DNA from: Dermatemys mawii
Lineage: Eukaryota; Chordata; Testudines; Dermatemydidae
Reading direction: 5' to 3'
NCBI GenBank assembly: GCA_007922305.1
Contig: ML677364.1
Span: 19,058,538-19,122,537 of the forward strand
DNA: 64,000 bases
The position numbers and the translations under genes were made by a program. This document shows positions 23,417 through 34,194 of this stretch, in pieces; position 1 is the first letter of the stretch; each line of letters opens with the position of its first letter. The notes beneath the pieces were generated by a model. The model was given only the letters and a program-made list of their open reading frames with translations, searched no databases and was not told the DNA's origin.

Positions 23417-24640
23417 TGATAAGTGTCATGCAAAGGTATCAATCAAAAGCACCTAACTCACTGGTTATTAGTCTCATTGTATAATGTAGGTGCAAGCAAC
23501 TGATGCAAGGTTATGGACATGAACTGAAATTATAATTCTTAAAATGTGTTTGCCAGCCAAGCAGGAGTTACCCCATTCTAGAGAAAAGAATGTGTATTAT
23601 CTGGGAGTTACTTCCAAAGTACTTTAAAAGACTATATGAATGTATTTACATATCACGTAAATGGACCCATCAAGCTAACAAGGAATGGAAGCACACCTCA
23701 CACTATCACCATGATGGGGAGAGATTGATAAAGACATGTTTAATGTTCTTTCAATTGCCCCAGAGGGGGCAGGAATGAAATAATTTGCATTTTAGAAGAT
23801 GACCCAGTCGGAGGAGAAGCAGCAGGACACTTCTTTCAAGAGAGACTCCATATTCCCTACCTCATAGCTGGAAACAAACTATTACCTGGAGGTATCCCTC
23901 AGAAGAATCCATTCTAAAAATTCAATGGGCTACAGAAAAGAAGAGTACAGAATCCCAAATTATCTGTCTTTCACCTAAGATCCAAAGGTACCAGCCCTTT
24001 GACTTTGGGGGATAGATCCTGACCCAGGAGTTCAGTCACTCATTTTGATGGAAATACATGGTGAGGATTTTACCTTGAACCAAGTCTAGTTTGTTAAGCT
24101 ATAGTTACTTGAAAGTGTTTTATCTGTATTTCTCTTGTAACCATTTCTGACTTTAATCTTTATCCTTGTACGTATTTAAAACCTCTCTCTTTTGGAATTA
24201 AATAAGCTTGTTTTATTTTTAATCTACAATCCAGTGCTGTGTTTGAACTGAACTGTTTGGTACCTATTTAAAGTAACACACTGTTTGTAAAGAAGGAACA
24301 AAGCTTAGCATTCCTCTGATTGTTCCAGGACTGGGCTGAGCATTTCAGAACATGTTTTTGGGAAAATTCAGCACTAAGGAGAATGTTGAGTCACCTCACC
24401 CGTTGTTAACCAAGCCAGATGGAGACTTGTGGGAGTCTGTGGTATTGCAGGCAGGCTCCTGGATTCAAAGCATTGCACCAGGCCTGCCCAATACATAAAC
24501 TTAAAGTGTATGAATTGCTGACTGTGGGCAAGCCAGGCAGAAAGCTATAGTAGCTCAACTTTAAAGTACTTAACGGTAACAGGGTAAGAGGTGATGCAAT
24601 CTTCACCTTTCTAGATTGCATCCTAGGTTGTAACAATGTG
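23417..24640 (+). mobile_element. ERV-type LTR, about 1.2 kb, sense
   Basis: Begins 'tgataagtgtcatg' and is followed by an order I recall from turtle endogenous retrovirus LTRs: 'ctaactcactggttattag', 'gccagccaagcaggagttac', 'ttgtaaccatttctgacttt', ATTAAA at about 24,197, 'gcttgttttatttttaatc', 'cattgcaccaggcctgcc', 'tcctaggttgtaaca'. The ATTAAA followed by a T-rich tract fits the polyadenylation site between R and U5. Exact ends and TSD could not be confirmed. No internal viral gene is present, so it is probably a solo LTR. Confidence 0.65.
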
Positions 24641-25285
24641 CCATTGGACCAAGTCTCATTGCACTATTATTTCAGGTTTAAAAGAGTCTGGTAATTTCAT
24701 TTAGCGGTCATCCTCTTTATCACTAATAATATACGCTAGCTCATGACCAGTTAGATATGAGAGAGAAAGTGAAAGAGATACCTTTGTGGTCTCTGCTTCC
24801 CAGCAGACAAAAGGTTTCTCTTCTATCTTATGTTTTTCTTCTACCTTAGGAAATGCTTAGCTGGTCTAGTGTCTGGAAATATGTGCAATAGCTTTTCCTT
24901 TAAAAAACTGGGGGACCAACTTCAAAACCAATGATATTAATACAAAGGTGTGTCCCTTAACCAAATTCTATATGTTGAGCAAAAATTCTTGTCCAAGGAG
25001 GCTGGAACTGTCAGAAAGGACACTGTATCAATACAGATCCATTGATTGCATAGTTCATATTAAATTTTATCTCATGCCCATAGACCTATGACATTTTAAG
25101 TTGTTTGGGACACATCTGCCACACTGAGCACCCTCCATTCTTAGTGATTTCACACCTGCATTGAGAAATGTTCAGCACCTCACAGGATTAGGCCCCATGT
25201 CATTAAGGTGGCCAGTCATACAATAGAATTAATAATGAACAGCATAGTGAACATGGCTCATGAGCAATGCAGAGACCAAAATGTA
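24641..25285. other. Unique DNA, no feature recognised
   Basis: No supported feature. Confidence 0.4.
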
Positions 25286-25595
25286 TTCATAGAGTTTAAG
25301 GCCAGAAGGGATCATTAAGATCAGTGGTCATCAAACTGGGGTATGCGCACCCCCAGGGGTGCGTGAGACCACCCCAGGGGTGCACGAGACCCCAGCGCTG
25401 CCGCCAATCCCACCTAGGAGACTGTCAAACTCCTGGGTGAGCTATTTTAGTACCACTGAAATGCCGCCACAGCATTTTGGCGGACATACCCCCAGGGGGC
25501 TGTGCGACTTTTTCCTCGGCAAGAAAGGGCTGCCAAGGGAAAAGTTTGAAGACCCCTGTATTAGATCATCTAGTCTGGCCTCCTGAAACACACTC
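25286..25595 (-). mobile_element. CR1 3'-end fragment split by a hAT element
   Basis: 'attcatagagtttaaggcca' plus 'gaagggatcattaagat' on the left and 'catctagtctggcctcctga' on the right form one CR1 3' terminus once the element at 25,322-25,558 is removed. Only about 75 bp of CR1 remains, a typical severe 5' truncation. Confidence 0.8.
25322..25558. mobile_element. hAT MITE, 237 bp, nested in CR1
   Basis: Left end CAGTGGTCATCAAACTGGGG; reverse complement of the right end CAGGGGTCTTCAAACTTTTC. Flanked by imperfect 8-bp duplications 'attaagat' (25,314-25,321) and 'tattagat' (25,559-25,566). The G/C-rich interior with 'cccccaggggtgcg' repeats is the source of spurious short frames. Younger than the CR1 it interrupts. 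Confidence 0.85.
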
Positions 25596-26973
25596 ATATG
25601 CAAATTTGTTGAGCAAATGTGTACAAATCCAAACACAATTCATGAGCAATTCACTAATTGGGGATACTTCCAAACTTGTTGAGTAAATGGTTCACTATAA
25701 ATTGCAAACCCAGCTCTAATCATTATTATGTGTAGATAGGTGAGTGTTGCTGTTTGCAAGAGACCTCCCTGATAATGTGTATACATATAGATTGTCAAAC
25801 AAGAAAAGTACGTTCAAACTGTGGGTTGTTTAACAGAAGTGAAGAGCCTCGTCTGGCTTCATTCAGCTCTGTAAAGAGACGATCCTGTCTCTCATCACAG
25901 AAGAAAGACTGCAGTGTACCTGTATTATGTAAGATGCTTTGTGCTTGATCAGAAATGTGAGTACAGCAAAAGCTGCTTTCATCTGCTAGAGTAGCTGTTA
26001 CTCATATGTTTTTGAAGTACATTCACTGTATTTTGTACAATTATGAATACTTAATTATTAGGCACATGTTGTAAACAGCATTTCACTTTGCCCTTTGAAA
26101 TGATTTTGTACTAAAAATGTTTGCAATCATAGCTATATGCATTTTTGGAATCAAGGTTTATGCTGGTTTGAAGACTGTCAGCTGACAGGTGGGAAATAAT
26201 CAACCTTGCTGTTAAATTTCAAACTTGCCTTGCTGTGCATATACAGTCTGAACTAAATTTTCCTTTCAAATATACAGGTACAAAGCCATGGATTTCAGTG
26301 AAGTTGCACCAGTGAATCTAGAGAGACATTTCCTCTAAATGCATTCATATGTAAAGCTGGTTATTACTCGGGATCTCTAGCTCATGAGAGGCTGCCAGCT
26401 TGGTAGGTAGGCAGCCTGGGGAACAAGCTGGCCTGGGGATGTGGAATTCCTGGATCCCCAACTCCAGAACTGTCTACACAGCAAGGCTGCCTGAGATTCA
26501 CAGACCTTGGTAATTCATCCCAAGACTTCCAGGCTACCAACTCCACAGCAGTGAGTTCTTGAAAAATTAAGATTCACAAGTGCAAAGCAGGGTATTATCC
26601 TCATTAATGCTATTTGTTAATGGTATAATGTTATATTTATAGATACATATAACCCATAATGTTGAATATTTTATGGAGATTTTGTGGCCGTGACTGTGTC
26701 TTTAAAGAATTTAATCTCTATACTGGACCAAAATGAAACTGAATTTAACACAAAAAATAAAGGGTTAAAGAATGTTGGATCAAGAATTGAAACAAATAGA
26801 AATGAGTCCTATTATTTATTAACTTTTAAATATATAGAAATATATATATACACACACACAAGAAACAAACATAACAACCTATACATAAACTTCTCATGAC
26901 AATAATCTTATCATACTATATTAACCATTTCTACCTAGCTTTAGCTATACTTGAAACCTTTAATTATATATAA
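25596..26973. other. Mostly unique DNA
   Basis: No gene. Includes a dinucleotide run (TA)n(CA)n at 26,841-26,861. A GC-richer patch at 26,380-26,560 may be an old unclassified repeat. Confidence 0.4.
26841..26861. repeat. (TA)n(CA)n microsatellite
   Basis: About five TA units followed by five to six CA units. Confidence 0.85.
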
Positions 26974-27668
26974 TATAGCAGTGAGGCAGACTGGCTGCCC
27001 ACAGACCCAGAGGGAGAGGGACCCCTCACTGAAGCCTAGTGGGCGGAGCCACGCCATGCTCAACCCTCCTGCTGGAAGTCAGTGGGTGGGACAGGAAGTA
27101 CAAAAGGTGGGCTAGAGAACTCAGTTTGGGCCCAGTAACTGGAGGAGCCAGATGCATCCTGTGAGCTTCTGAGCTGGGAGGCTGCTGCAGACCCCAAGGA
27201 AGCTGAGGACTGGCCAGGGCCATTTGCAGACCCAAATATGGAGGAGCCGCAAGCCCTGACAGAGGCCCTCTTCCCCAATGACCAGGATGACCCTCTACAG
27301 AGCCAGGTACGCCCTGAGGGGTGGTTGGGAAGTGGCCCAGGGGTAGCCGACCCCTGTCTCACTGCGGCGCTGCCAGCAAGCAAGTCAGAATGTTGTGGTC
27401 AAGATCCCCACTGACCCAGTGGCAGACTGCTCTGCCACTGCTAGGGCCCTAGACCGGGATGCAGTGGAGTGGGTGGACCTGCATCCCCGTGCCACCTGAA
27501 TCCGTGGATGGCAGTCTCCCCCTCGCTTAGGCAAGAGGGCTGCATTTGTCAGCCCTCCGCTAGGAGGCCTGACTGTTTTGCTGTTCAGTCTGAGTGCAGG
27601 CCTGAGCCCCCAGACTCTCTACTGCCCTGCCCTGAGCAAGGGGCTGGGCTAACTGATTGTTTTGTTAG
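26974..27668 (+). mobile_element. LTR (family B), copy 1, 3' part missing
   Basis: Aligns in order with the reverse complement of 31,237-32,213: 'agtgaggcagactgg' (start), 'ggaagtacaaaaggtggg' (the TATA position of the other copy), 'gatccccactgac', 'gatgcagtggagtgggtgg', 'tggatggcagtctcccc', 'ctgccctgccctgagc'. It stops at about 27,668 where L1 sequence begins. A short frame opens at ATG 27,241 (MEEPQALTEALF...) in both copies' equivalent region, but no function can be assigned. Superfamily unresolved. Confidence 0.65.
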
Positions 27669-27689
27669 GATGCAAGGGTTGGGATTGGA

Positions 27690-28580
27690 ATATAACTGCT
27701 TTATCCATGAAATAAAGGCTTTCCCTAACCCAAATTTATCCAGGGTAAGAAACAGATATTGCCATTTCACTCTGTCAAAGCCTCTCCCTGCATCTAGTGA
27801 AATGATTGCATGGGAATTTCAGGAATGTTGGTCTAATGCCATAATATTAATCAACTGACTTGTATTATCTGAACCATGCTTTTTTAAAAAATAAATCCCA
27901 CTTGATTGGGGTGAACCATATCATTCATTACTTGTTCAAGCCTCTTAGCCAACATTTTTGAAAGTATTTTATATAAGTATTGATTAAAGAAATGAATCTA
28001 TACCTATTACACTTTTGCACATCCTTACCTGGCTTAAGTAATACAGTAATTAGGGCTTCCCTCATAGTAGGAGGTAATGCACCTTCTTTAAGTCCTCTTT
28101 GTAAATGTATGACAGCTTAGGAGCCAGAATTCCTTTGAGACTTTCATAGAATTCTACTGTCAGACCATCAAAGCAAAGAGTATTGCCTCAACTCATTTCC
28201 TCCATCACCCTTATTTCCTCTGATTGCAGAAGAGAGGCCTGTTGCTCTTCTAAGATTTATGAGACGCTAAGAGTTTTAACAAAATGATTCAGTTCTTCTG
28301 GGCCAAGTGGTGAATCATTTCTGTAAAGAGCTTGGTAGAATTTCAAAAACTGATCATTAGTCTCTTTTTGCTTAGTAATAAGCTGCCCTTGTTCTGATTC
28401 AAGTGATATTATTTGGGACCTTTGATGTCTCACTTTTAATCTGTATGCACAGACTTTCCTTGTTGTCTCCCCTGGCTGCCTGTATGTTTGTCTGAGTCTA
28501 GAAAGAGCAAAACTGACTTGTGCTGAAGTCAATCTATTTATTTCATACCGAAGATTGATACCAATTGCCCCAAATTTCAT
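27690..28580 (-). pseudogene. L1 ORF2 fragment: linker and N-terminal half of reverse transcriptase
   Basis: The first 107 codons (28,580-28,257) are open and contain GQLITKQKETNDQFLKFYQA, the L1 linker just before the RT. Then, across frameshifts, come FDGLTVEFYESL (28,170-28,130; family motif GPDGL..EFY), a REALITVLLKPGKD-like segment, and ISLDAGRGFDRVKWQYLF at about 27,807-27,750, which is RT motif A (family: LD..KAFD..W). FGLGKAFISWIKQLYSNP follows. The catalytic FxDD region and C-terminus are absent because the element is truncated at about 27,690. Non-functional. Confidence 0.78.
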
Positions 28581-28809
28581 GATGCCCTAGACAGCTGCGT
28601 GCTGCATATGCAGCAGCCCCAGCCCCAGCGACCACTCCTTGTCTCCCCCACCCCACAGTGGGTTGTGCCCACTACAGAAGGGAGAAGACTTGTATTCCAA
28701 ATTCCTACACTGCATTGACTGATTTTGGTAAAGTTGTTTTAATGCACCTGCTGGTCTCTTCTGTAGGGGGTCAGTTACTGTACTGAGATCAGACATCTTT
28801 CAGCTCCTT

Positions 28810-29440
28810 CTGCTACCCTAAAACTAAGCATCTTTGAAAATAGCAGGGAAGGAAATGAAGTCCTGCGTCTAGGGATTTTTATCTATTGAATGTAGCCCTC
28901 TTTTTCCACCACATCCTTGGTGTAATCTGGGGAAAATATCAGCTGTCTTCTTTCCATGTTAGGGTTTCATGTTCACAGGCTTTTTTAAGAATGAGTTCCT
29001 TAATATTATATTTTTAAAAATCTTGTAATTATGGCCTGGGGCTTTGCTTTCCAAGAGAGTTTTGATGCAAATGAGTGATGGGCTCTCTCAATATCCAAGT
29101 TCTGATCAGGAGCAGAGACAAAAACAGCATGATGGATAAAAATTCCAGTGGCCTCCCTTTTTCCAGTCTTTGTGGGAGACCCACAATATTCAGATTGCAT
29201 CTCCTTTATCTTCCCTCAAAGTCATTAACCTGTAGTGTTTAATAGTCCATTTCTGTTGCTCTGCATTTATATTCGTAGTACTCACCTGTGTCTTCTAGGA
29301 AGGAGATTCTATTCTCCGCTTCCTCTGGTCTTGATGCCACCCCTTGCAAATTAGCTTGATGTCTACTAGGGATATTTTGAATCTCAGTTATAGTGACAGC
29401 TATTTTTCTGCCTTTTTAGGATTTTGTAGAATGTCTGGAG
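28810..29440 (-). pseudogene. L1 ORF1 relic (RNA-binding coiled-coil protein)
   Basis: The minus strand holds EEAENRISFLEDT at about 29,340-29,300, the characteristic end of the L1 ORF1 coiled coil. It is followed by LDIERAHHSFA and KPQAIITRFLKI (29,110-29,010), which match the ORF1 RNA-recognition region. Remnants of the C-terminal domain continue to about 28,850. In life this protein trimerises and coats L1 RNA. Stops and frame changes show it is a relic. Confidence 0.7.
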
Positions 29441-29612
29441 CTGGACCATCCATGATGGTACTAAATTGAAAGAAAAGCATCATAGTGGAAGATCTGATGA
29501 AAATTGGACGGAAAAAAATGATTCACTGTCTGATGTTTGTGGATTTTAGGAGGTGGGGAAGGGAGCTGTAAAACTACGCAGCCACCATCTGCTAGTGTCT
29601 CCCAGAAGTCCA

Positions 29613-30249
29613 AAATGAATCACATTAAACAATGATATTTAAGGTGGCATAGAATTTTGAACCTTAAGCCCATCTTTCTGCATTGATCAAAGTCTAGTCC
29701 AGGAGAGAGTTTACTACAGTTCTGAAGCAGCCACTATGACTGTCTTCAGCTGCAACTTATGTGAAACCTTTCCTGATCCATCGTGTAACTCACTCTCCTG
29801 TCCTGCTACTGATGCCAGCTAGAAAAGATGGAACTGCACACAGAGTAAACACTGGGGAATGGAAGACTTTTTGATTTTAAGATTTATTTATTTTTAATGT
29901 TGGGGATCCCGGGTGTTTGAACCATCAACAACAAAGAAAGTTCAAGATTTTGGGAAGGCTTCTAAACTCCTGTTAACAGCAGGTAGTAAAACTGGTCTTG
30001 TGATAGGATGGATCTCAGATGGTTGGCAGTTTCAATTTGATGTACTTCAAACAAGTAACCAAAAGCTCCTGGGTTGTTCCTGAGAGTAAAATGATGAGTT
30101 TTTGTTCCATTGATTGTCAGCTCTTCAGGGGAGAGAGAGTACATCTTAATCTGCTTTCTGTAAAGCACAGTGTTAATGTAAGTGCTTTATAAATGATTTT
30201 TAATCATTAATATCCTCTTTCAATTGCTGAATAAAAGGTCGTAGCCATT
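29613..30249. other. Unique DNA, no feature recognised
   Basis: No supported feature; 'aagtgctttataaatga' near 30,180 is a common tail-like word but too short to classify. Confidence 0.4.
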
Positions 30250-30900
30250 ATTGTAATGATATACAGTGTGATAAACAGTTCCCATTCTGCAGTCGCTGCA
30301 TCACTATACATCTTCCGTGAGGTTTTTAATAGCTGCTGCCCTACAAAAAACAAATTAATCTCCATTTTGCAGCTAAATAGTGCTGAATTTTAGCCAGGGT
30401 TTGCTCATTAGTTCTGCATTGCAGCTTGTCATAGTCTCAGAGTAGCCTCCCTGGTGAATATTTATTATTCCGGTACTCCTTTGGTAGTAATTATCTCATC
30501 TCTGTCTGTGCTAACCTGTTACAGCTAGTGCTAGTTTCTCTGCTGGTGTGTAATTCCATTACATAGCCCATCAGTGGCCTGTTGCTCCTTATTGCAAGCA
30601 AGAAAAGTAGCACACTCCCATCACTATGGATGCTAATATTTGTCCCTGCTTCATTAAATATCAAATACTGCAGTCACAAAACATTAAATAACGATCATGT
30701 ATAATTATGTGGCGCTAATAACACCATCTTCCTCAAGCTTTCTGGGAAATTATTTTTTTCCCCGGTTCCCTCTCTTTATTTGGATAATATCAGTGAGGTA
30801 GCTAATCTGCTATTTATTGTATCCATCACTTTGACAAATTGTGCAACCAAAAAGGCCCAGTGGGAAGTGCACTTAGAAATATTAGTATTAGGTTGTATTA
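30250..30900. other. Candidate conserved non-coding element
   Basis: High-complexity, repeat-free, stop-rich sequence with homeodomain-type cores (TAATTA-like and ATTA words such as 'aaacaaattaatctcc', 'cattaaataacgatcatg' and 'tgtataattatgtggc'). The look is that of vertebrate developmental enhancers. This is an impression from composition only; no alignment was possible. Confidence 0.25.
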
Positions 30901-31022
30901 GAAATGAGTAGCCAGTATTCTGTGATCTGTGAAGAGGAGGACGATAAAGGGACTAATATGCAACCACACGTATTGCTGATGAGAAATTTGCTCTTTACCC
31001 ATTGCTGGAATTTTTACTTATA

Positions 31023-31216
31023 CAGACGCTCCCCGGGTTACGCAAGACCCAACTTTCACAAATTCACACTAACAGAAAAAAATTCCATAAGCCAGAAATA
31101 GGATTTTCAAGTTGTGGAAATTTTTGCGTAATGTACGAGTATACATTTCTGACTTACACAAAATGCGAATTACGCAAGGCTTTCCAGAACAATTGCGTAA
31201 GTCGGGGGGGCGTCTG
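31023..31216. mobile_element. Tigger/mariner MITE, 194 bp, TA target
   Basis: Left end CAGACGCTCCCCGGGTTACG; reverse complement of the right end CAGACGCCCCCCCGACTTAC; both flanked by TA (31,021-31,022 and 31,217-31,218). The interior 'attccataagccagaaatag' fits the family. Encodes nothing. Confidence 0.88.
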
Positions 31217-31236
31217 TATTTTCTTTAATTCCCTCC

Positions 31237-32213
31237 TGTAGACGGACGGCGCTGGGGCTCGTCCCTCTGCGGGGCGTTGGGGCACCACACCGCCTCGCCT
31301 TCTTTGCTCTGCCAGGCTGGGGAATACCTGGCGTGTAGCTCAAAGACTCAGAGCAGTCTGAGCCACAATAGTTCAGTAGGCCCAGGCCCTGAGGCAGAGC
31401 AGGGCAACAAACACACAAAGAGTTAGGGCTCAGACCCTTAGGCAGGGGCTGAGCAGCACTAGTTCAGTAGGCCCGGGCTCTGGGGCAGGGCAGGGCAACA
31501 AGCACACAATAGAGTCAGGGCTCAGACCCTTAGGCAGGGGCTGAGCAAAACCAGACTTGTAGCAGTGGTGTCTGGTTGAGAGGGAGACTGCCACCCACGA
31601 GTAACGGTGGCAGGGGGGACGCAAGCCCACCCACTCCACTGCGTCCCAGCCCGGGGCCCTAACAGCAGGCAAGGCTCCGCTGCAGTCAGTGGGGATCCTG
31701 ACCGCAACACACTGACATCGGTTCTGAGTCTCCCCCCGGGCTACTTCCTAACTCCCCCTCAAACGGTACCTAGTCAGAGGCCGCTTCCTCCATTGGCTCC
31801 TCAGAGTCGCTGTCGGGAGGCAGAGGTGGCAGCTCCTCAGGGTCTCTAGCAGGCAGTAAGTATGGCCCTTCCTCTGGGTAGCTGGCTTGGGGTAGGCCGG
31901 GCGGCTCCTCAGGGTAGTGGGCACGGGGCAAGCTTGGCCAATTCTCCTCTGGGTAGCGGGCGCAGGGTAAGCTCGGCTAGTTCTCGGGCTCAGGCTGGGT
32001 CGCGGAGGCTTCCCGGTTAGGAGCTCCAGTGGTTGCGTCAGGCTCCTCCGGTGGCTGCCTCCTAAGTGAGCTCTGGGCCCAGGCTTTTATACTTCCGGTC
32101 CTGCGCCCTGACCTCTGGGGGGCGGGCACAGGTTTCTCCAGCTCCACCCACTTTGGTCTCTGGGGAGGCTCGTCCCTCTGCGGGGCGGTGGGGCACCACA
32201 CCACCTCGCTACA
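31237..32213 (-). mobile_element. LTR (family B), copy 2, 977 bp, antisense
   Basis: On the minus strand it runs from TGTAGCGAGG (32,213) to CGTCTACA (31,237), the TG...CA form of an LTR. Flanks 'cctcc' and 'cttcc' are a possible 5-bp duplication with one mismatch. A strong TATA box, 'tataaaag', lies at about 32,090-32,083 on the minus strand, about 125 bp from the 5' end. The first 45 bp ('gtggtgtggtgccccac' plus 'gcagagggacgagcc') recur near the 3' end (31,250-31,295). The region 31,380-31,545 holds two copies of a 120-bp unit around 'agggctcagacccttaggca'. High GC explains overlapping frames. Confidence 0.7.
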
Positions 32214-32277
32214 CTTCCACATACACAGATTATAGTTAGCACAGCTCTCATGTCCCTACTGTGATGTTCTGCATACA

Positions 32278-32345
32278 GGCCTAATCTAAAGCCCATTAAA
32301 GTCACCTGGACTTTTCTACTGATGGGCTTTTGATCAGGACCACAA
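32278..32345. repeat. Degenerate palindromic MITE
   Basis: 'ggcctaatctaaagcccatt' and 'gatgggcttttgatcaggac' form an inverted pair. Same superfamily as the other palindromic MITEs in the window. Confidence 0.6.
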
Positions 32346-32489
32346 AGAGGTTTGTACCAAATTCTCTTCAGGACCCACCAACACTACTAGTTAACTTCCT
32401 GTAATGGCCTCTGAGATTCTTCCCCCAGGAATGAATGTTCTCCCTCCACTGCACTTCAGTTTATACAACCATGGGAGTAAAAGCCAAAG

Positions 32490-32580
32490 ATCAGAATGAA
32501 TTCCTTGCTCCACTTAAGTCAATGCAGTTTTGTTGCCATTGATGTCAGTGGGGCCAGGATTTCACCCCACTGCATGATAA
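32490..32580. repeat. Degenerate palindromic MITE
   Basis: 'ccacttaagtcaatgcag' and 'cattgatgtcagtggggcc' are inverted around a short centre, followed by 'aggatttcacccc', the end typical of this family. Confidence 0.5.
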
Positions 32581-32590
32581 GGGACAGTGG

Positions 32591-33999
32591 AGAACACAAC
32601 TGTTTGGTGACCAGGCTCATTCACTGATAGCATTTTTAATCTTGAATGTAAATACACAGTAAAACATGATGGAATATGAAGCTGTCTTAGCAAAAGGCCT
32701 CTGACTGTTTCCTATTTTGGGCCAGTGAGAGGCTAAGGCTGGAGCGTTAGGGTTAGGAGGGGGAAATTATGGAAGTCTCTTATTAAAATATCAGCAGGTC
32801 ATCATTTGTTATGTAGACTAGTGTTTTGATCAGTATAAATTTTCAAAGTCTTTAAAACTCACCTCCAGTCACGGAAAAAAACAGTCATTGTTCTTGCCAT
32901 GCTAGCATTTTCTAAAAGAATAGTGATAGGGACCGCAAATTTGATTTGATTTCTGCATCTTCATTCACAGTTGTTGCGGCACACTCTGAAACTGTTTTTA
33001 CTGGAAATTTCAGATTTCTGATTAACTGAGCTCATTCCCGCTCCTTATGACTGGAGAGGAGGAATTTTAACCTAATCTGTTGATGATGCCTCTAATCAAT
33101 AACTTCTAGGGATATTAGAACCTTTAAATTTACCTTCACATGGTTTATACCTTTCCTTTGTTAGCATTAAAGGCAGCAGAACTGAGATAGATTGTCAGTG
33201 ACTGGAAAATATTCAAGGCTGAGAATTTCAAAGCTGCCTGAAAGATCCGGATATCTGATTCCCATTAAAAGCAGTCCAGACCAGGGCATTCACAGATGTC
33301 CAAACCAGATGTTTCAATTAAGACCTTGCACTCAGTTTTGGCTACTTGTCCGAAGACTCTTCTTTTTCCCAAAGGCAGCTGTCTTAAACAGATCCCTCTC
33401 CTGTTCTTCAGCACCTCCCCTGCTCCCCGAGCCCAAATCCAAACTGGCTTTCTTGCACAATAATCTGCCCCTAGTTTTAATTAGAGCTGTTTGAATAAAT
33501 AGGACACTGTTTGGTGAAAATCATTTCTCTTTTATGTGGTTCCCCCCCAAAATTAGCAAAATTTAACCAGTTCTACTTTTAACATATCTACTTCTAGACT
33601 CTTTTAGGGCTTCTATGTTGTTGTCGTAGGCACTATCACCTGTGAGTGGTGACAAGGAAACCTCACATATGGAGGAGGCATTGTGGGAACTAAAACACAA
33701 ACCATTATGAAGAAGGTTTTCTGAATGCCAATGCCAGCTAATAAAGAGGCTTTATGTGAGCTGATTTTCACAAAGAGGGGCTGACATGAGACAGGCAGGA
33801 AATCAGTTATGGAGATGAGCATCTAGGTCAAGAGAAGTTCTAGGACCAACCTTTAACCAAAACCTTATCTAGCAACTTATTCTTTTGGATGATTTTTTTT
33901 TATTAGTACTGCATTACTGACTCTCTTCTGTGACATTGCACGCAGCAGGAAACATACAACAGATCAAACCAAAGCAGAAGCTCTGAGAAAAACAAGGAC
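32591..33999. other. Unique DNA, no feature recognised
   Basis: No supported gene or repeat. The frame 33,192-33,494 shows no recognisable domain. Confidence 0.4.
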
Positions 34000-34004
34000 T
34001 GCAG

Positions 34005-34080
34005 GCTTGATCCAGCACCATGCAATTCAGTGGGAGTTTTGCAACTGACATCAACGGCCATTGATTCAGACCCTATGAAG
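34005..34080. repeat. Degenerate palindromic MITE
   Basis: 'gcttgatccagcaccatg', 'attcagtgggagttttgc' and 'ccattgattcagacccta' match half-palindrome fragments of the 'attgacttcaatggg' family. Confidence 0.5.
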
Positions 34081-34114
34081 GAAAATAAAATGGGCTGATC
34101 CTACCAAAGTCCTA

Positions 34115-34194
34115 CTGGGTGCTCAGAGCTTTTGAAACTCACACCTCTATTTAGAAGCCTAACTTCAGGCACCCATTTTGGCCTAAGTATGTAT
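34115..34194. repeat. Degenerate MITE ('tgaaaatcttgg' family), copy 2
   Basis: 'gggtgctcagagcttttgaa', 'ctatttagaagcctaact' and 'tcaggcacccattttggcct' match the copy at 6,061-6,143. Confidence 0.45.

Larger units (their letters stand above)
27669..29612 (-). mobile_element. Degraded L1 LINE lacking most of the endonuclease region
   Basis: Read on the minus strand, an ORF1-like region (about 29,440-28,810) precedes an ORF2 linker and reverse transcriptase (about 28,580-27,690). Only some 230 bp separate them, although ORF2 should begin with an endonuclease of about 230 codons, so that domain is largely deleted. The 3' end is also missing: the element is cut at the junction with LTR family B, with no poly(A). 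Many frameshifts and stops mark it as long dead. Confidence 0.75.
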
